Of a DNA stretch of 44,153 nucleotides, positions 26,581 through 36,569 are shown one piece after another. The DNA is from Aestuariirhabdus sp. Lineage in GTDB: Bacteria; Pseudomonadota; Gammaproteobacteria; Pseudomonadales; Aestuariirhabdaceae. A program made the translations under genes and the position numbers. The stretch is from positions 1-44,153 of the forward strand of contig JAUXFT010000010.1 in assembly GCA_030622755.1 (NCBI GenBank), in the 5' to 3' direction. The stretch's first letter is position 1. Each line of letters begins with the position of its first letter. The notes under the pieces are model-generated. The model did no database searches. It was not told the origin of the DNA and saw only the letters and a list, made by a program, of their open reading frames with translations.

Positions 26581-26762
26581 GCGTATGTGCTAACGCCAGG
26601 CATTAACCCCTCATCCAGTGCTCTGCAAACTCAACGTACAATCGGCAACGCTCAACCGCACTGTCGATTCACCACCGCTCATTATATATGGTTTCCTTCG
26701 CTACTAAATCGGCGGGTTTTAACTGTATATATTTCAACTGGCAGCCTAAATCTTCCACACTT

Positions 26763-27224
26763 CTATTCAGCTTTGATATTCGCCAGATACTGTAAAACAT
26801 CTGCGCATTGATCGAGTACATCGCTACCGAAACGGTGCTCTAATAGCTGGTTATTACTGCAAATAATGGGCTTAACCTGAACCAACGCCAACAAGCCATG
26901 CTCACTGATATGCAGGGAAAAAGCACGCCGATCATCCAGACTCCGGCGTTTTTCCAGCAACTCCTTACGACATAAGCGTTCGACCATACCGGTAATGGCA
27001 GATGTATCCAGTTTCAATCCGGCGGCTAACTCTTTTTGCTGGCAACCGTCATGCTCTTCCATAAATAACAATGCGGCCACCTGAGCCCCCGTGACGCCAG
27101 CGGCTTCGACCATGATTTTATCGATATAGAGTTTCAACTGATGCTGGGCTTGATTCAGCAAAAAATAGATCCGACGTTCTTGCTCCATGCGTACCCATGT
27201 AAAAAAATTAAAGAACTTGATCAT
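26763..27224 (-). CDS. MarR-family transcriptional regulator
   Basis: Dimeric winged-helix repressor of the MarR family, 153 residues. The helix-turn-helix and wing are clear: GVTGAQVAALLFMEEHDGCQQKELAAGLKLDTSAITGMVERLCRKELLEKRRSLDDRRAFSLHIS (about residues 43-107; read piecewise), with the DDRR wing tip typical of the family. The ligand and targets are unknown; no obvious efflux or catabolic gene is adjacent. An internal ATG at 27188 would remove 12 residues (IKFFNFFTWVR region) and may be the true start. It is followed upstream by recG on the same strand with a gap of about 50 nt. Confidence 0.82.
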   Translation of the reverse strand: MIKFFNFFTWVRMEQERRIYFLLNQAQHQLKLYIDKIMVEAAGVTGAQVAALLFMEEHDGCQQKELAAGLKLDTSAITGMVERLCRKELLEKRRSLDDRRAFSLHISEHGLLALVQVKPIICSNNQLLEHRFGSDVLDQCADVLQYLANIKAE

Positions 27225-27277
27225 CGCTTAAAGCTAGCGCCAATGGCAAGCAAAAGGCCTATCTGTCTCTGGACGCC

Positions 27278-29371
27278 TTAAACCTGCGCATAATGATCCC
27301 TCTCGCCCATCCATCGCAGAATTATCGCTTTTATGGCCTCACCTTCTCCCGCTTGTAATAGCGAGTGTGCAGCTTCCTGAACCACGTCCAGGAGGTGGGC
27401 ATCACGCTGAAGATCCGCTATGCGAAATTGCATGAGCCCGGTTTGCCGAGTGCCCAGCAACTCTCCAGGGCCTCTTAACTCAAGATCTTTTTCAGCAATT
27501 ACAAAGCCATCGCTCGATTCACGCATGATGGCTAATCGCTCCCTGCCAAGCTGCGATAGCGGCGAATGATATAACAACACACAGTAGCTATCGGTTGCTC
27601 CTCGACCAACACGGCCACGTAATTGATGCAGTTGTGCCAAGCCTAAACGCTCAGGATTTTCGATGATCATCAAGCTGGCATTAGGCACATCCACCCCGAC
27701 TTCAATCACCGTAGTAGCCACCAGCAATTGCAGATCACCGCGTTTAAACGCATCCATTACCTGTGCTTTCTCTGCAGATTTCATACGCCCATGAACCAAT
27801 CCAATATTCAGTTCCGGTAACGCTGCTTTCAGCTCTTCAACAGTAGCTTCCGCCGCCTGGCATTCCAACGCCTCTGATTCCTCGATCAGCGTGCACACCC
27901 AATATGCCTGCCGCCCTTCTGCGCATCCGTTACGCACTCTCCCAATCACTTCATGTCGTCGATCATCGGGAATCACCACAGTCTCTACCGGTGTTCTTCC
28001 AGGCGGCAACTCATCGATAATCGAGCAATCCAGATCCGCATATGCACTCATCGCCAACGTTCTTGGGATCGGAGTAGCTGTCATAATGAGCTGGTGTGGC
28101 TGGCTACCGTCGTGGCCGCCCTTTTCCTTGAGCGCCAAACGCTGGTGCACGCCGAAGCGATGCTGTTCATCGATAATCACTAAGGCCAGACGGTTGAATT
28201 CAACATCTTGCTGAAACAAGGCGTGCGTGCCAACCACCAGTGCAGCGCTACCACTTGCTATTGCCTCGAGTTGTTCCTTGCGCTGGCGGACACCCAGCTT
28301 GCCAACTAACCAGGCTACATTTAGCCCTAAGGCTTCAAACCATTCACTAAAATTCCTTAAGTGCTGCTCTGCGAGAATTTCCGTTGGCGCCATCATGGCC
28401 ACCTGCATATTATTCTCGATCGCGCGTAAAGCCGCTAATGCAGCAACAACCGTTTTCCCTGAGCCTACATCTCCTTGTACCAGACGCAACATCGGATGAG
28501 GTTGTGACACATCTCTATCGACTTCTTCGGCTACCCGTTGCTGGGCGGAGGTTAACGCATATGGCAGGTTCTGTTTGAACCTTTGCTGCAAGTCTCCACG
28601 AGAGATCAGTGCTGGCGCCTGCGTCATTTTAACTTTTTGCCGCAGTTCCAATAAACTCAACTGATGCGCTAATAACTCCTCCATCACCAATCGGAGTTGA
28701 GCCGGATGCTGACCCTCCAGTAGCTGCTGTACTGGCGTATCCGGCGGTGGTCGGTGCAACAGTGTTACCGCTTCTTCAAGCTCCATTAGGTGGTATTTGT
28801 TGCGCAGGCTTTCCGGCAACCATTCCTGCAATCCTCCACACCGTTGCAGCAGCGTTATTGCTTGCTCACACAGGTTGCGCAAGCGAACTTGATTCAGGCC
28901 TTCGGTGGTTGCATAGACTGGCGTTAGATACTGCTCTACCTGTTCAGTACTCTGCTCATCAACACGTTTATATTCCGGATGGTATAACTCAAGCCCCGAG
29001 CTTCCCCTGCGCACTTCCCCATAGCACCGAATCAGAGTGCCTTCTGTCAGGCTCTGTTTCTGCGCCGCGCTAAAGTGAAAGAACCTCAAAGTAACTGTGC
29101 CACTGCCATCCTGAATGCGGCACAGCAAACTCCGGCGGCGACCCATAACGATATTTACCGAAGATACATGTCCTTCAACGACTGCATCCTGCCCGTAGCG
29201 CAAACTGCCGATTGGCGTGATCCGCGTGCGATCCTGGTAACGTAAAGGGAGATGAAAAAGCAGATCCTGCAACGTGCGAATCTGTAATCGCTCTAACTTT
29301 AATGCCAGCTGAGGACCCACCCCGTTCAGTTCGGTGACTGGTAGCCCGCTTACCCCTTCTCCATCACTCAC
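27278..29371 (-). CDS. recG: ATP-dependent DNA helicase RecG
   Basis: Superfamily 2 helicase that reverses stalled replication forks and branch-migrates recombination intermediates. The 697-residue product matches E. coli RecG (693). The N-terminal wedge/OB domain (about 60-150) is followed by helicase motifs: Walker A GDVGSGKT (300-307), MAPTEILAEQH, DEQH (401-404), MTATPIPRTLA, VATTVIEVGVDVPNASLMII and QLRGRVGRG. The C-terminal segment FRIADLQRDAHLL is also present. Its ATG overlaps the oxyR stop codon by 4 nt (29368-29371), so the two are translationally coupled, an arrangement known in Pseudomonas. Confidence 0.96.
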   Translation of the reverse strand: MSDGEGVSGLPVTELNGVGPQLALKLERLQIRTLQDLLFHLPLRYQDRTRITPIGSLRYGQDAVVEGHVSSVNIVMGRRRSLLCRIQDGSGTVTLRFFHFSAAQKQSLTEGTLIRCYGEVRRGSSGLELYHPEYKRVDEQSTEQVEQYLTPVYATTEGLNQVRLRNLCEQAITLLQRCGGLQEWLPESLRNKYHLMELEEAVTLLHRPPPDTPVQQLLEGQHPAQLRLVMEELLAHQLSLLELRQKVKMTQAPALISRGDLQQRFKQNLPYALTSAQQRVAEEVDRDVSQPHPMLRLVQGDVGSGKTVVAALAALRAIENNMQVAMMAPTEILAEQHLRNFSEWFEALGLNVAWLVGKLGVRQRKEQLEAIASGSAALVVGTHALFQQDVEFNRLALVIIDEQHRFGVHQRLALKEKGGHDGSQPHQLIMTATPIPRTLAMSAYADLDCSIIDELPPGRTPVETVVIPDDRRHEVIGRVRNGCAEGRQAYWVCTLIEESEALECQAAEATVEELKAALPELNIGLVHGRMKSAEKAQVMDAFKRGDLQLLVATTVIEVGVDVPNASLMIIENPERLGLAQLHQLRGRVGRGATDSYCVLLYHSPLSQLGRERLAIMRESSDGFVIAEKDLELRGPGELLGTRQTGLMQFRIADLQRDAHLLDVVQEAAHSLLQAGEGEAIKAIILRWMGERDHYAQV

Positions 29372-30291
29372 GCTGCCGGCTTACCCGCCAGACTGCACTG
29401 TCGTATCGCATCAACCAGCACATCTATTGCCTTGGGTCTTGGGAAACTTACTCTCCAGGCCAAGGCTACAGTACGCTGCGGTGCGGGCGCCTGAAATGGC
29501 CGGGTAGTGATCATCCCTGGCGCATAATATCTGTCTCCGGCTGCAGACATCGGGAGCACCGTAATGCCCATGCCAGAAGCCACCATATGACGCAGCGTTT
29601 CCAGTGACCCACCCTCCACATCCGTGCGTACTTTGTTACCCCGAGCTTCTTTGGCGGTCAATCCGGGACAGGCTTCAAGAACCTGGTCTCGGAAGCAATG
29701 CCCCTCTCCCAATAACAGTAATTCGGTTTCGCACAATTGATCCCGACGAATTTCCACTTGTTCACTGAGCGGATGCTGGTCCGGCATCAACACCGTAAAA
29801 GGCTCATCATAAAGTGGCTTCGTCAGCACATCCGCTTCTGTGAAAGGCAAGGCAATAATAATGGCATCCAGCTCACCCTTGCGGAGTTTCTGGCGTAATA
29901 CCGCGGTGAAATTTTCCTCGATATAGAGCGGCATCGTTGGTACCTGACTCCTTAATTCTGGAACCAAATGAGGAAAGAGATAAGGACCAATAGTATAAAT
30001 CGCGCCAACCCGTAGCGTTGTGCCCAGCTGGTTCTTCCCCGCTGTGGATATATCCCGAACCCGATCCGCTTCTTCCAGCACCTTTTGCGCCTGGCTAACA
30101 ATCTTTTCACCTAACGGCGTGATGCGAACCGAACTCTTGGTACGTTCAAAAATCGAAATACCCAGTTCTGCTTCGAGCTTTTTCACCCCAACGCTGAGCG
30201 TAGGCTGGCTGACAAAACAGCGGCCGGCTGCCTTACCAAAATGTTGTTCTTGCGCGAGGGTCACGATGTAACGAAGTTCAGTAAGCGTCAT
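29368..30291 (-). CDS. oxyR: Peroxide-sensing LysR-type regulator OxyR
   Basis: Tetrameric activator of catalase and peroxidase genes, switched by a disulfide when H2O2 oxidises it. The 307-residue protein has an N-terminal LysR helix-turn-helix (residues 1-60, FGKAAGRCFVSQPTLSVGVKKLE) and a regulatory domain with LLLGEGHCFRDQVLEAC. The two redox cysteines fall exactly at C199 and C208, as in E. coli OxyR. It is divergent from the SDR gene and overlaps recG. The Shine-Dalgarno is weak. Confidence 0.95.
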   Translation of the reverse strand: MTLTELRYIVTLAQEQHFGKAAGRCFVSQPTLSVGVKKLEAELGISIFERTKSSVRITPLGEKIVSQAQKVLEEADRVRDISTAGKNQLGTTLRVGAIYTIGPYLFPHLVPELRSQVPTMPLYIEENFTAVLRQKLRKGELDAIIIALPFTEADVLTKPLYDEPFTVLMPDQHPLSEQVEIRRDQLCETELLLLGEGHCFRDQVLEACPGLTAKEARGNKVRTDVEGGSLETLRHMVASGMGITVLPMSAAGDRYYAPGMITTRPFQAPAPQRTVALAWRVSFPRPKAIDVLVDAIRQCSLAGKPAA

Positions 30292-30376
30292 AATTAATAA
30301 AACTTATTAGGTTATGAGTTATGTTAGCCTTATCTTAAAACAGTAATTGACTGATAACACCTTTTTGGAGCGAACT

Positions 30377-31270
30377 ATGCCCACTAATCCTGCTTCTCCA
30401 CGAGTATTGATCGTCGGTTGTGGAGACATAGGCAACCGTTTGGCCCAAAAAATGTTCGAGCAAAAATGGCAAGTATGGGGGATGCGCCGAGACACCTCGT
30501 TACTGGCACCGGGTATACACGCCATTAGCGGTGACTTTAGGGATCCAGAAAGCTTTAAAGCTGTACCTGACTCAATGGATTACCTGCTCTTTACCGGTGC
30601 CGCAACAATGCGTAGCGAAGAGGGCTACCGGCAAGCCTACATAAAGGGTGTACAAGCGATGATTACTGCAGCAGAAGCCATGTCGATCCCACCCAAACGC
30701 TTATTCTTCACTTCCAGCACCGCGGTCTATCACCAACATCAGGGAGAAGTTGTGAATGAGCACTCTTCCACCAAGCCCGGCAAGTTTAATGGTCAGTGCA
30801 TGTTGCAAGCGGAATCTCTATTGCTGACGAGTCACTTCAACGCTACCAATGTGCGTTTTTCCGGAATCTACGGTCCGGGACGTGACCGATTGATCCGGCG
30901 CGCACTCAGCGGCCAGGGGTGTGATCTGGAACCATCACCTGTCACCAACCGAATCCATAGTGAGGATTGTGCCGGAGTGCTGCAACACTTGTTGATGCTG
31001 GACCAACAAAAGAAGGCGGTAGAGGACCTTTACATCGCCAGTGATCACGCACCATGTTCACTGGATGAAATTCTTAATTGGCTTGCCAGTAAGCTCGACA
31101 TCCCACTTGAGCCGCTATCAAAGCAGTCCTCGAAGATTAGTAACAAGAGGTGTTCTAACCAGCGACTGCTGGACAGTGGTTACCAGTTCATTCACAAAGA
31201 CTATCGCAGCGGCTATGGAGCTATGCTCTCAGCCGCTGCCGGCAACGCCGACCTCAAGATCAAGACTTAA
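30377..31270 (+). CDS. Atypical short-chain dehydrogenase/epimerase-like protein (YeeZ-like)
   Basis: Rossmann-fold protein of 297 residues from ATG 30377, which has GGAG 6 nt upstream; a TTG at 30347 would lengthen it without support. The dinucleotide-binding motif is [14 protein letters not shown] (GxGxxG, 14-19). Further landmarks are [16 protein letters not shown] and [15 protein letters not shown]. The canonical Tyr-xxx-Lys catalytic pair of extended SDRs is replaced in the region [13 protein letters not shown], which puts it with atypical SDRs like E. coli YeeZ whose reaction is unknown. It ends tail to tail with ridA, overlapping by 3 nt. Confidence 0.8.
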   Translation: MPTNPASPRVLIVGCGDIGNRLAQKMFEQKWQVWGMRRDTSLLAPGIHAISGDFRDPESFKAVPDSMDYLLFTGAATMRSEEGYRQAYIKGVQAMITAAEAMSIPPKRLFFTSSTAVYHQHQGEVVNEHSSTKPGKFNGQCMLQAESLLLTSHFNATNVRFSGIYGPGRDRLIRRALSGQGCDLEPSPVTNRIHSEDCAGVLQHLLMLDQQKKAVEDLYIASDHAPCSLDEILNWLASKLDIPLEPLSKQSSKISNKRCSNQRLLDSGYQFIHKDYRSGYGAMLSAAAGNADLKIKT

Positions 31271-31653
31271 GCCAGCTCGAGTACGCCATCCATTTCAACA
31301 GGAACGCCTTTTGGCAGTTCGGCTACACCAATCGCAGCTCGTGCCGGGTAAGGCTCCTCAAAGTAACGCGCCATCACTTCATTCAGTTTGGCGAAATTCC
31401 CCAGATCGATAAGAAAAATATTCAGTTTAACCAGATCCTGTAAACTTCCGCCGGCCGCCTCAGCGACTGCCTGCAAGTTTTCAAATACACGCACCACGTT
31501 GGCTTCAAAGTCCCCGTCCACCAGCTCCATTGTTTCGGGTATTAAGGGTATTTGCCCTGACAGATACACGGTACTGCCTACCTTGACTGCTTGTGAGTAG
31601 GTACCAATCGCAGCGGGTGCTTTGTCAGTCGTGATGATTTGTTTATTACTCAT
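31267..31653 (-). CDS. ridA: Reactive intermediate/imine deaminase RidA
   Basis: Hydrolyses reactive enamine/imine products of PLP enzymes (2-aminoacrylate, 2-aminocrotonate), protecting metabolism; acts as a cytoplasmic trimer. The 128-residue product covers the whole family: [48 protein letters not shown], and the signature region [21 protein letters not shown] with the substrate-binding arginine and glutamate. ATG 31653 has a strong AGGAGG 6 nt upstream; the upstream ATG at 31674 would add seven residues and is unlikely. It lies 42 nt downstream of spoT on the same strand. Confidence 0.93.
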   Translation of the reverse strand: MSNKQIITTDKAPAAIGTYSQAVKVGSTVYLSGQIPLIPETMELVDGDFEANVVRVFENLQAVAEAAGGSLQDLVKLNIFLIDLGNFAKLNEVMARYFEEPYPARAAIGVAELPKGVPVEMDGVLELA

Positions 31654-31695
31654 CCTTGCCTCCTGGAAGATCAAACGATAACGGGCGTCATGGGT

Positions 31696-33816
31696 TTAAC
31701 CCCGAGTCCGGATAATGGAATTAACCACCTTTATAGCCCTTAACTTCTTGATAGTACGGGCCAGATGCAACCGATCATTAACATTAATCAGCAGATCAAC
31801 CATGGAGAAACGGGCATCGCGTTCTTCCAAACTGATTTTTTCAATACTGGCATCAGCTGAAGTCACTGCCGTCGCCAGGGTAGCAACCATACCTCTCTGA
31901 TGCTCAAGCTCAACCCGTAGCTCAACGGTAAATTCACCGCTAACGTTTTTATCCCACTCAACCTCGAGACAACGTTCTGGATGTTCACGAATATCTCCAA
32001 GATTGCGACAAGATTGGGAGTGAATCACCATGCCTCGGCCGGAGCTTACATGACCTAGAATTGGGTCACCTGGAATCGGATAGCAGCATCTTGCGAAGGT
32101 AATAACCATTCCTTCCGTACCACGAATAGTCAGTGGTTGTTGGGAATCGCTGTTATCCAGTTGATCCTTACGTTCCCCGGTGCTATCCACCAGGCGACGC
32201 GCCACCATATAGGCCATACGGTTACCCAAACCGATCTCTTCCAGCAACCCATTCAACGTTTCGATTTGTGCTTCTTCAAGAAATGCTGACATACGCTCTT
32301 CAGACACCTGATCCAGCGAGGAATTCAGGCTCACCATAACGCGATTGAGTAATCTCCGGCCAAGCTCAACAGAATCGGAATGACGCTGATGCTTAAGATA
32401 ATGACGAATATTTGAACGCGCTTTACCGGTTATGACAAAGCTCAGCCAGGCGACATTCGGTTTCGCTCCCGGCGCAGTAATAACTTCAACTGTTTGCCCA
32501 CTCTCAAGAGGTTGGCTGAGAGAGGCTAATCGACGGTCTATACGACAAGCCACACAGGTGTTCCCCACATCCGTATGCACGGCATAAGCGAAGTCAACGG
32601 CGGTGGCTCCTTTTGCCAACTCCATGATGTTGCCTTTAGGAGTAAACACGTAGACTTCATCAGGAAACAGGTCAATCTTGACGTTTTCAATAAACTCCAA
32701 CGGGTCCCCGGCATTCTGCTGAAGCTCGAGCACCCCTTTTAACCACTGCCTGGTACGGTCGTGGCTACCAATCAACGCTTCCTCTTCCGACTTATACAGC
32801 CAATGCGCCGCGATCCCATAGTTCGCCATCTCCTCCATCTCCTGGGTACGGATCTGGATCTCAATGGGTACACCATGCATACCGAATAACGTGGTGTGCA
32901 ATGATTGATAACCGTTGGCTTTGGGAATCGCAATATAGTCTTTGAAACGACCAGGGAAAGGTTTATAAAGATTGTGCACGGCACCTACGGCCAGATAACA
33001 CTCGTCAACCGTTGGCACAATAATCCGGAAGGCATAGACGTCCATAATTTCGGAGAATGGCTTTTTTTGCCCACGCATCTTCTTGTAAATACTATAAAGA
33101 TGCTTCTCCCGCCCGGTTACCGATCCTTCCAGGCCGTGCTCACGTAATCGGGTGTTGATTGCATCACGAATCACCGAGACCAGCTCAGTACGATTCCCCC
33201 GAGCTTGTTTTACCGCTTGCTGAATGCAGCGAGAGCGCATCGGATAGATCGCTTTAAAACAGTGCTCTTCCAGTTCTACCCGAACCGAATGCATGCCCAG
33301 GCGGTTTGCTATCGGCACATAAATATCCATGGTTTCGCGCGCTTTACGCCGCTTTTTTTCTTGCGGCATTACACCCATGGTGCGCATGTTGTGCATTCGG
33401 TCGGCTAATTTGACCAGGATAACTCGAATATCCTTCGCCATGGCCAGCGCCATTTTTTGGAAGTTATCCGCTTCCTGCTCAGCCTTGGTTTCAAAGCGCA
33501 TCTGGGTTAGCTTGCTAACCCCATCAACCAGCTCGGCTACTACTTCACCAAACTGGGCACTGATCGCTTCCTTGGGTATTCCGGTATCTTCAATAACATC
33601 GTGTAGCATGGCAGCCATCAAACTTTGATGGTCCATATGCATCGTCGATAAAATATTAGCAACCGCTAAAGGGTGAGTAACGTAAGGTTCGCCACTGCGT
33701 CGACGCTGGCCGTCATGCGCCTGCTCTGCATAGTAATATGCCCGACGAATCTGAGCGATTTGCTCTGCTGTCAGGTATATAGAGAGGCTTTGAGCCAGAT
33801 CATCAATGGTGGGCAA
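31696..33816 (-). CDS. spoT: Bifunctional (p)ppGpp synthetase/hydrolase SpoT
   Basis: Controls the stringent-response alarmone level, including under carbon and phosphate stress. From the proposed TTG start (33816) the protein is 706 residues. The ribosome binding site AGGAGG lies 6 nt upstream, the N-terminus reads (M)PTIDDLAQSLS as in Pseudomonas SpoT, and the hydrolase HD pair falls at H72-D73 as in E. coli. An ATG at 33930 would add 38 proline/arginine-rich residues and lacks such a site. Domains: HD hydrolase (about 30-180), synthetase (about 220-350, RIIVPTVDECYLAVG, GRFKDYIAIPKANGYQSLHT), TGS (VFTPKGNIMELAKGATAVDFAYAVHT), helical/zinc-finger-like (FARCCYPIPGDPI), ACT (about 630-706). 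Confidence 0.94.
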   Translation of the reverse strand: MPTIDDLAQSLSIYLTAEQIAQIRRAYYYAEQAHDGQRRRSGEPYVTHPLAVANILSTMHMDHQSLMAAMLHDVIEDTGIPKEAISAQFGEVVAELVDGVSKLTQMRFETKAEQEADNFQKMALAMAKDIRVILVKLADRMHNMRTMGVMPQEKKRRKARETMDIYVPIANRLGMHSVRVELEEHCFKAIYPMRSRCIQQAVKQARGNRTELVSVIRDAINTRLREHGLEGSVTGREKHLYSIYKKMRGQKKPFSEIMDVYAFRIIVPTVDECYLAVGAVHNLYKPFPGRFKDYIAIPKANGYQSLHTTLFGMHGVPIEIQIRTQEMEEMANYGIAAHWLYKSEEEALIGSHDRTRQWLKGVLELQQNAGDPLEFIENVKIDLFPDEVYVFTPKGNIMELAKGATAVDFAYAVHTDVGNTCVACRIDRRLASLSQPLESGQTVEVITAPGAKPNVAWLSFVITGKARSNIRHYLKHQRHSDSVELGRRLLNRVMVSLNSSLDQVSEERMSAFLEEAQIETLNGLLEEIGLGNRMAYMVARRLVDSTGERKDQLDNSDSQQPLTIRGTEGMVITFARCCYPIPGDPILGHVSSGRGMVIHSQSCRNLGDIREHPERCLEVEWDKNVSGEFTVELRVELEHQRGMVATLATAVTSADASIEKISLEERDARFSMVDLLINVNDRLHLARTIKKLRAIKVVNSIIRTRG

Positions 33817-33898
33817 TCGCCGCCTCCTGCTGTAGTCAGCCGGATCGTTCCGGGGTGGATCGAATGTGGCGGCGATAAGACAACATGGTGGGAAATCG

Positions 33899-34156
33899 TT
33901 AGCCGATAGAATCGGCTTCATCGAGAGCAAAAGAGATCATCTCTTCCGGCTCAGGCTTATCGGACAACACTTCGTCAGTAATCAGATTTTCGGAAATTTC
34001 ACGCAAAGCCATAACGGTCGGCTTATCATTTTCCCACTCCAGCATGGCATCTTTACCACCTGTAGCCAACTGACGGGCACGTTTACTGGCGACCATAACC
34101 AGCTCAAAACGGTTATCTACATTTTCCAGGCAATCTTCAACAGTCACACGAGCCAT
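33899..34156 (-). CDS. rpoZ: RNA polymerase omega subunit RpoZ
   Basis: Small subunit that assists RNA polymerase assembly and contributes to ppGpp binding. The 85 residues begin [30 protein letters not shown], with the near-invariant VDNRFELV and RARQ segments, and end in an acidic tail. The order gmk-rpoZ-spoT is the standard gammaproteobacterial arrangement and links the ppGpp enzyme with its polymerase target. Confidence 0.95.
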   Translation of the reverse strand: MARVTVEDCLENVDNRFELVMVASKRARQLATGGKDAMLEWENDKPTVMALREISENLITDEVLSDKPEPEEMISFALDEADSIG

Positions 34157-34252
34157 GGTTTTACTCCGAAAGACAAAAATAGGGCTTGAACAATCATATC
34201 AGCCAGCGGGGACGCCGGCAAAAAGGTTGTACATTTTACGAGCAGCCGCGCA

Positions 34253-35237
<985 letters not shown>

Positions 35238-36569
35238 TTGACGCGTGCGGGACAAGCTCTAGGCTCCCGACTGCTCGCTCTGCAGCCAGCTGAAGTCACC
35301 GTTCAGCTGAAAGAAACGCTGCACGCAGATTTCAGCGTCGTTTTGCCTCAGTGGCTGGCGGCGCAGTCATTGTATCCCAAGCTACTCTGGTCCTCTCGCG
35401 ATGGAAGCAGCCATACGGCCGCCATCGGTGAAGCACTGCGCGTCGATTCCTGTCCGCGCAATGAACAGCTGCAACAAGATCCTCACCAGCGCCTGTACTG
35501 CATCCATAGCTTCGACGACAATCAGCCGCAGTGGCATGATTTCGAACAACAACTCTATTATCTTCCTGACATCGAGATACGTCTGGATGCCGGATGCTGG
35601 AGCCTGCACGTCACCACCTGCAAGCACAGTGACATCACGAAGCTGTACCGCCAGCTCACCAGCATAGCCAGGTTTGACCCTCTGTTTGCAAGTGACCAGC
35701 CAAACCCCGCATTACTCGATAGAACCGACTACCCAAGCCTGAATGAGTGGCAACATTCGGTGGCACAGGCGCAACAACAGATAACGAATCGCTCATTACA
35801 AAAGGTCGTTCTCGCTCGCGAAACTCGCTTGCAGCTAAGTGAACCACTATCATTCTGGGATGCCTTCTTACGGTGGGATCAGCAAGCCATAAACAGCTAT
35901 CGGTTTGCCTATCAAAAATCGTCCGGCAAGGGATTTATCAGTTTTTCACCGGAACGTCTTTTACTTCGTGAAGAAAATAACCTCTTTAGCGAGGCGCTGG
36001 CCGGAACCTGCGCACGCTCGGTCAACGCTGCGACCGCCCGTACCGAAGCGCGCAGGCTTCTCAATGATCCCAAAAACCGCATGGAACATCGTCTGGTCAT
36101 AGATGACATCACCCAAAAGCTTCAACTTCTGGGCGTTCAGGTCAATGACCGCTGTGAAACTTCCCTGCTACAACAACCAAATATTCAACATCTGCATCAC
36201 CTGATTCACGGTCTGGGTACACCTTTACCGGATGACTTGACACTACTTCAACAACTTCACCCAACCGCAGCCATTGGCGGTTTACCCGTGAAAATAGCAC
36301 AGGATTTTATCCGGCAAAACGAGCCCATCAAGCGTGGCTGGTATGCCGGTTACTACGGTTACCTCGGTTTGGAAAAATCAGAGCTGGCGGTTGCCATTCG
36401 CTGTGCGCATATCGACCATAACTTTATATCGCTATATGCCGGAGCTGGAATTATTGAACAATCTGATGCCTTGCTCGAATGGAACGAGCTGGAGCAAAAA
36501 ATCACCGTCCCCCTATCGCTTTTCCTGACCAACCTAGACAATGTTCGCCAACACTCATCGATCTCTTAA
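35238..36569 (+). CDS. menF: Isochorismate synthase MenF
   Basis: First enzyme of menaquinone synthesis: chorismate to isochorismate, Mg-dependent. The 443-residue product has the chorismate-binding C-terminal fold: K189 (SLQKVVLARE, the catalytic lysine equivalent to E. coli MenF K190), ISFSPERLL, E252 in SEALAGT, NRMEHRLVIDDI, HPTAAIGGLP and WYAGYYGYLG. The start is uncertain: TTG 35238 is the first usable codon in frame, but no clear Shine-Dalgarno precedes it. A divergent or translationally unusual start further upstream is possible, since the frame stays open. The 3' end overlaps menD by 29 nt. EntC-like enzymes for siderophores are excluded by the men context. Confidence 0.92.
   Translation: MTRAGQALGSRLLALQPAEVTVQLKETLHADFSVVLPQWLAAQSLYPKLLWSSRDGSSHTAAIGEALRVDSCPRNEQLQQDPHQRLYCIHSFDDNQPQWHDFEQQLYYLPDIEIRLDAGCWSLHVTTCKHSDITKLYRQLTSIARFDPLFASDQPNPALLDRTDYPSLNEWQHSVAQAQQQITNRSLQKVVLARETRLQLSEPLSFWDAFLRWDQQAINSYRFAYQKSSGKGFISFSPERLLLREENNLFSEALAGTCARSVNAATARTEARRLLNDPKNRMEHRLVIDDITQKLQLLGVQVNDRCETSLLQQPNIQHLHHLIHGLGTPLPDDLTLLQQLHPTAAIGGLPVKIAQDFIRQNEPIKRGWYAGYYGYLGLEKSELAVAIRCAHIDHNFISLYAGAGIIEQSDALLEWNELEQKITVPLSLFLTNLDNVRQHSSIS

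Noticed and set aside
30292-30376. OxyR autoregulatory site between oxyR and the SDR gene
   Set aside because: I could not fit the ATAG-N7-CTAT tandem pattern convincingly to this AT-rich spacer.
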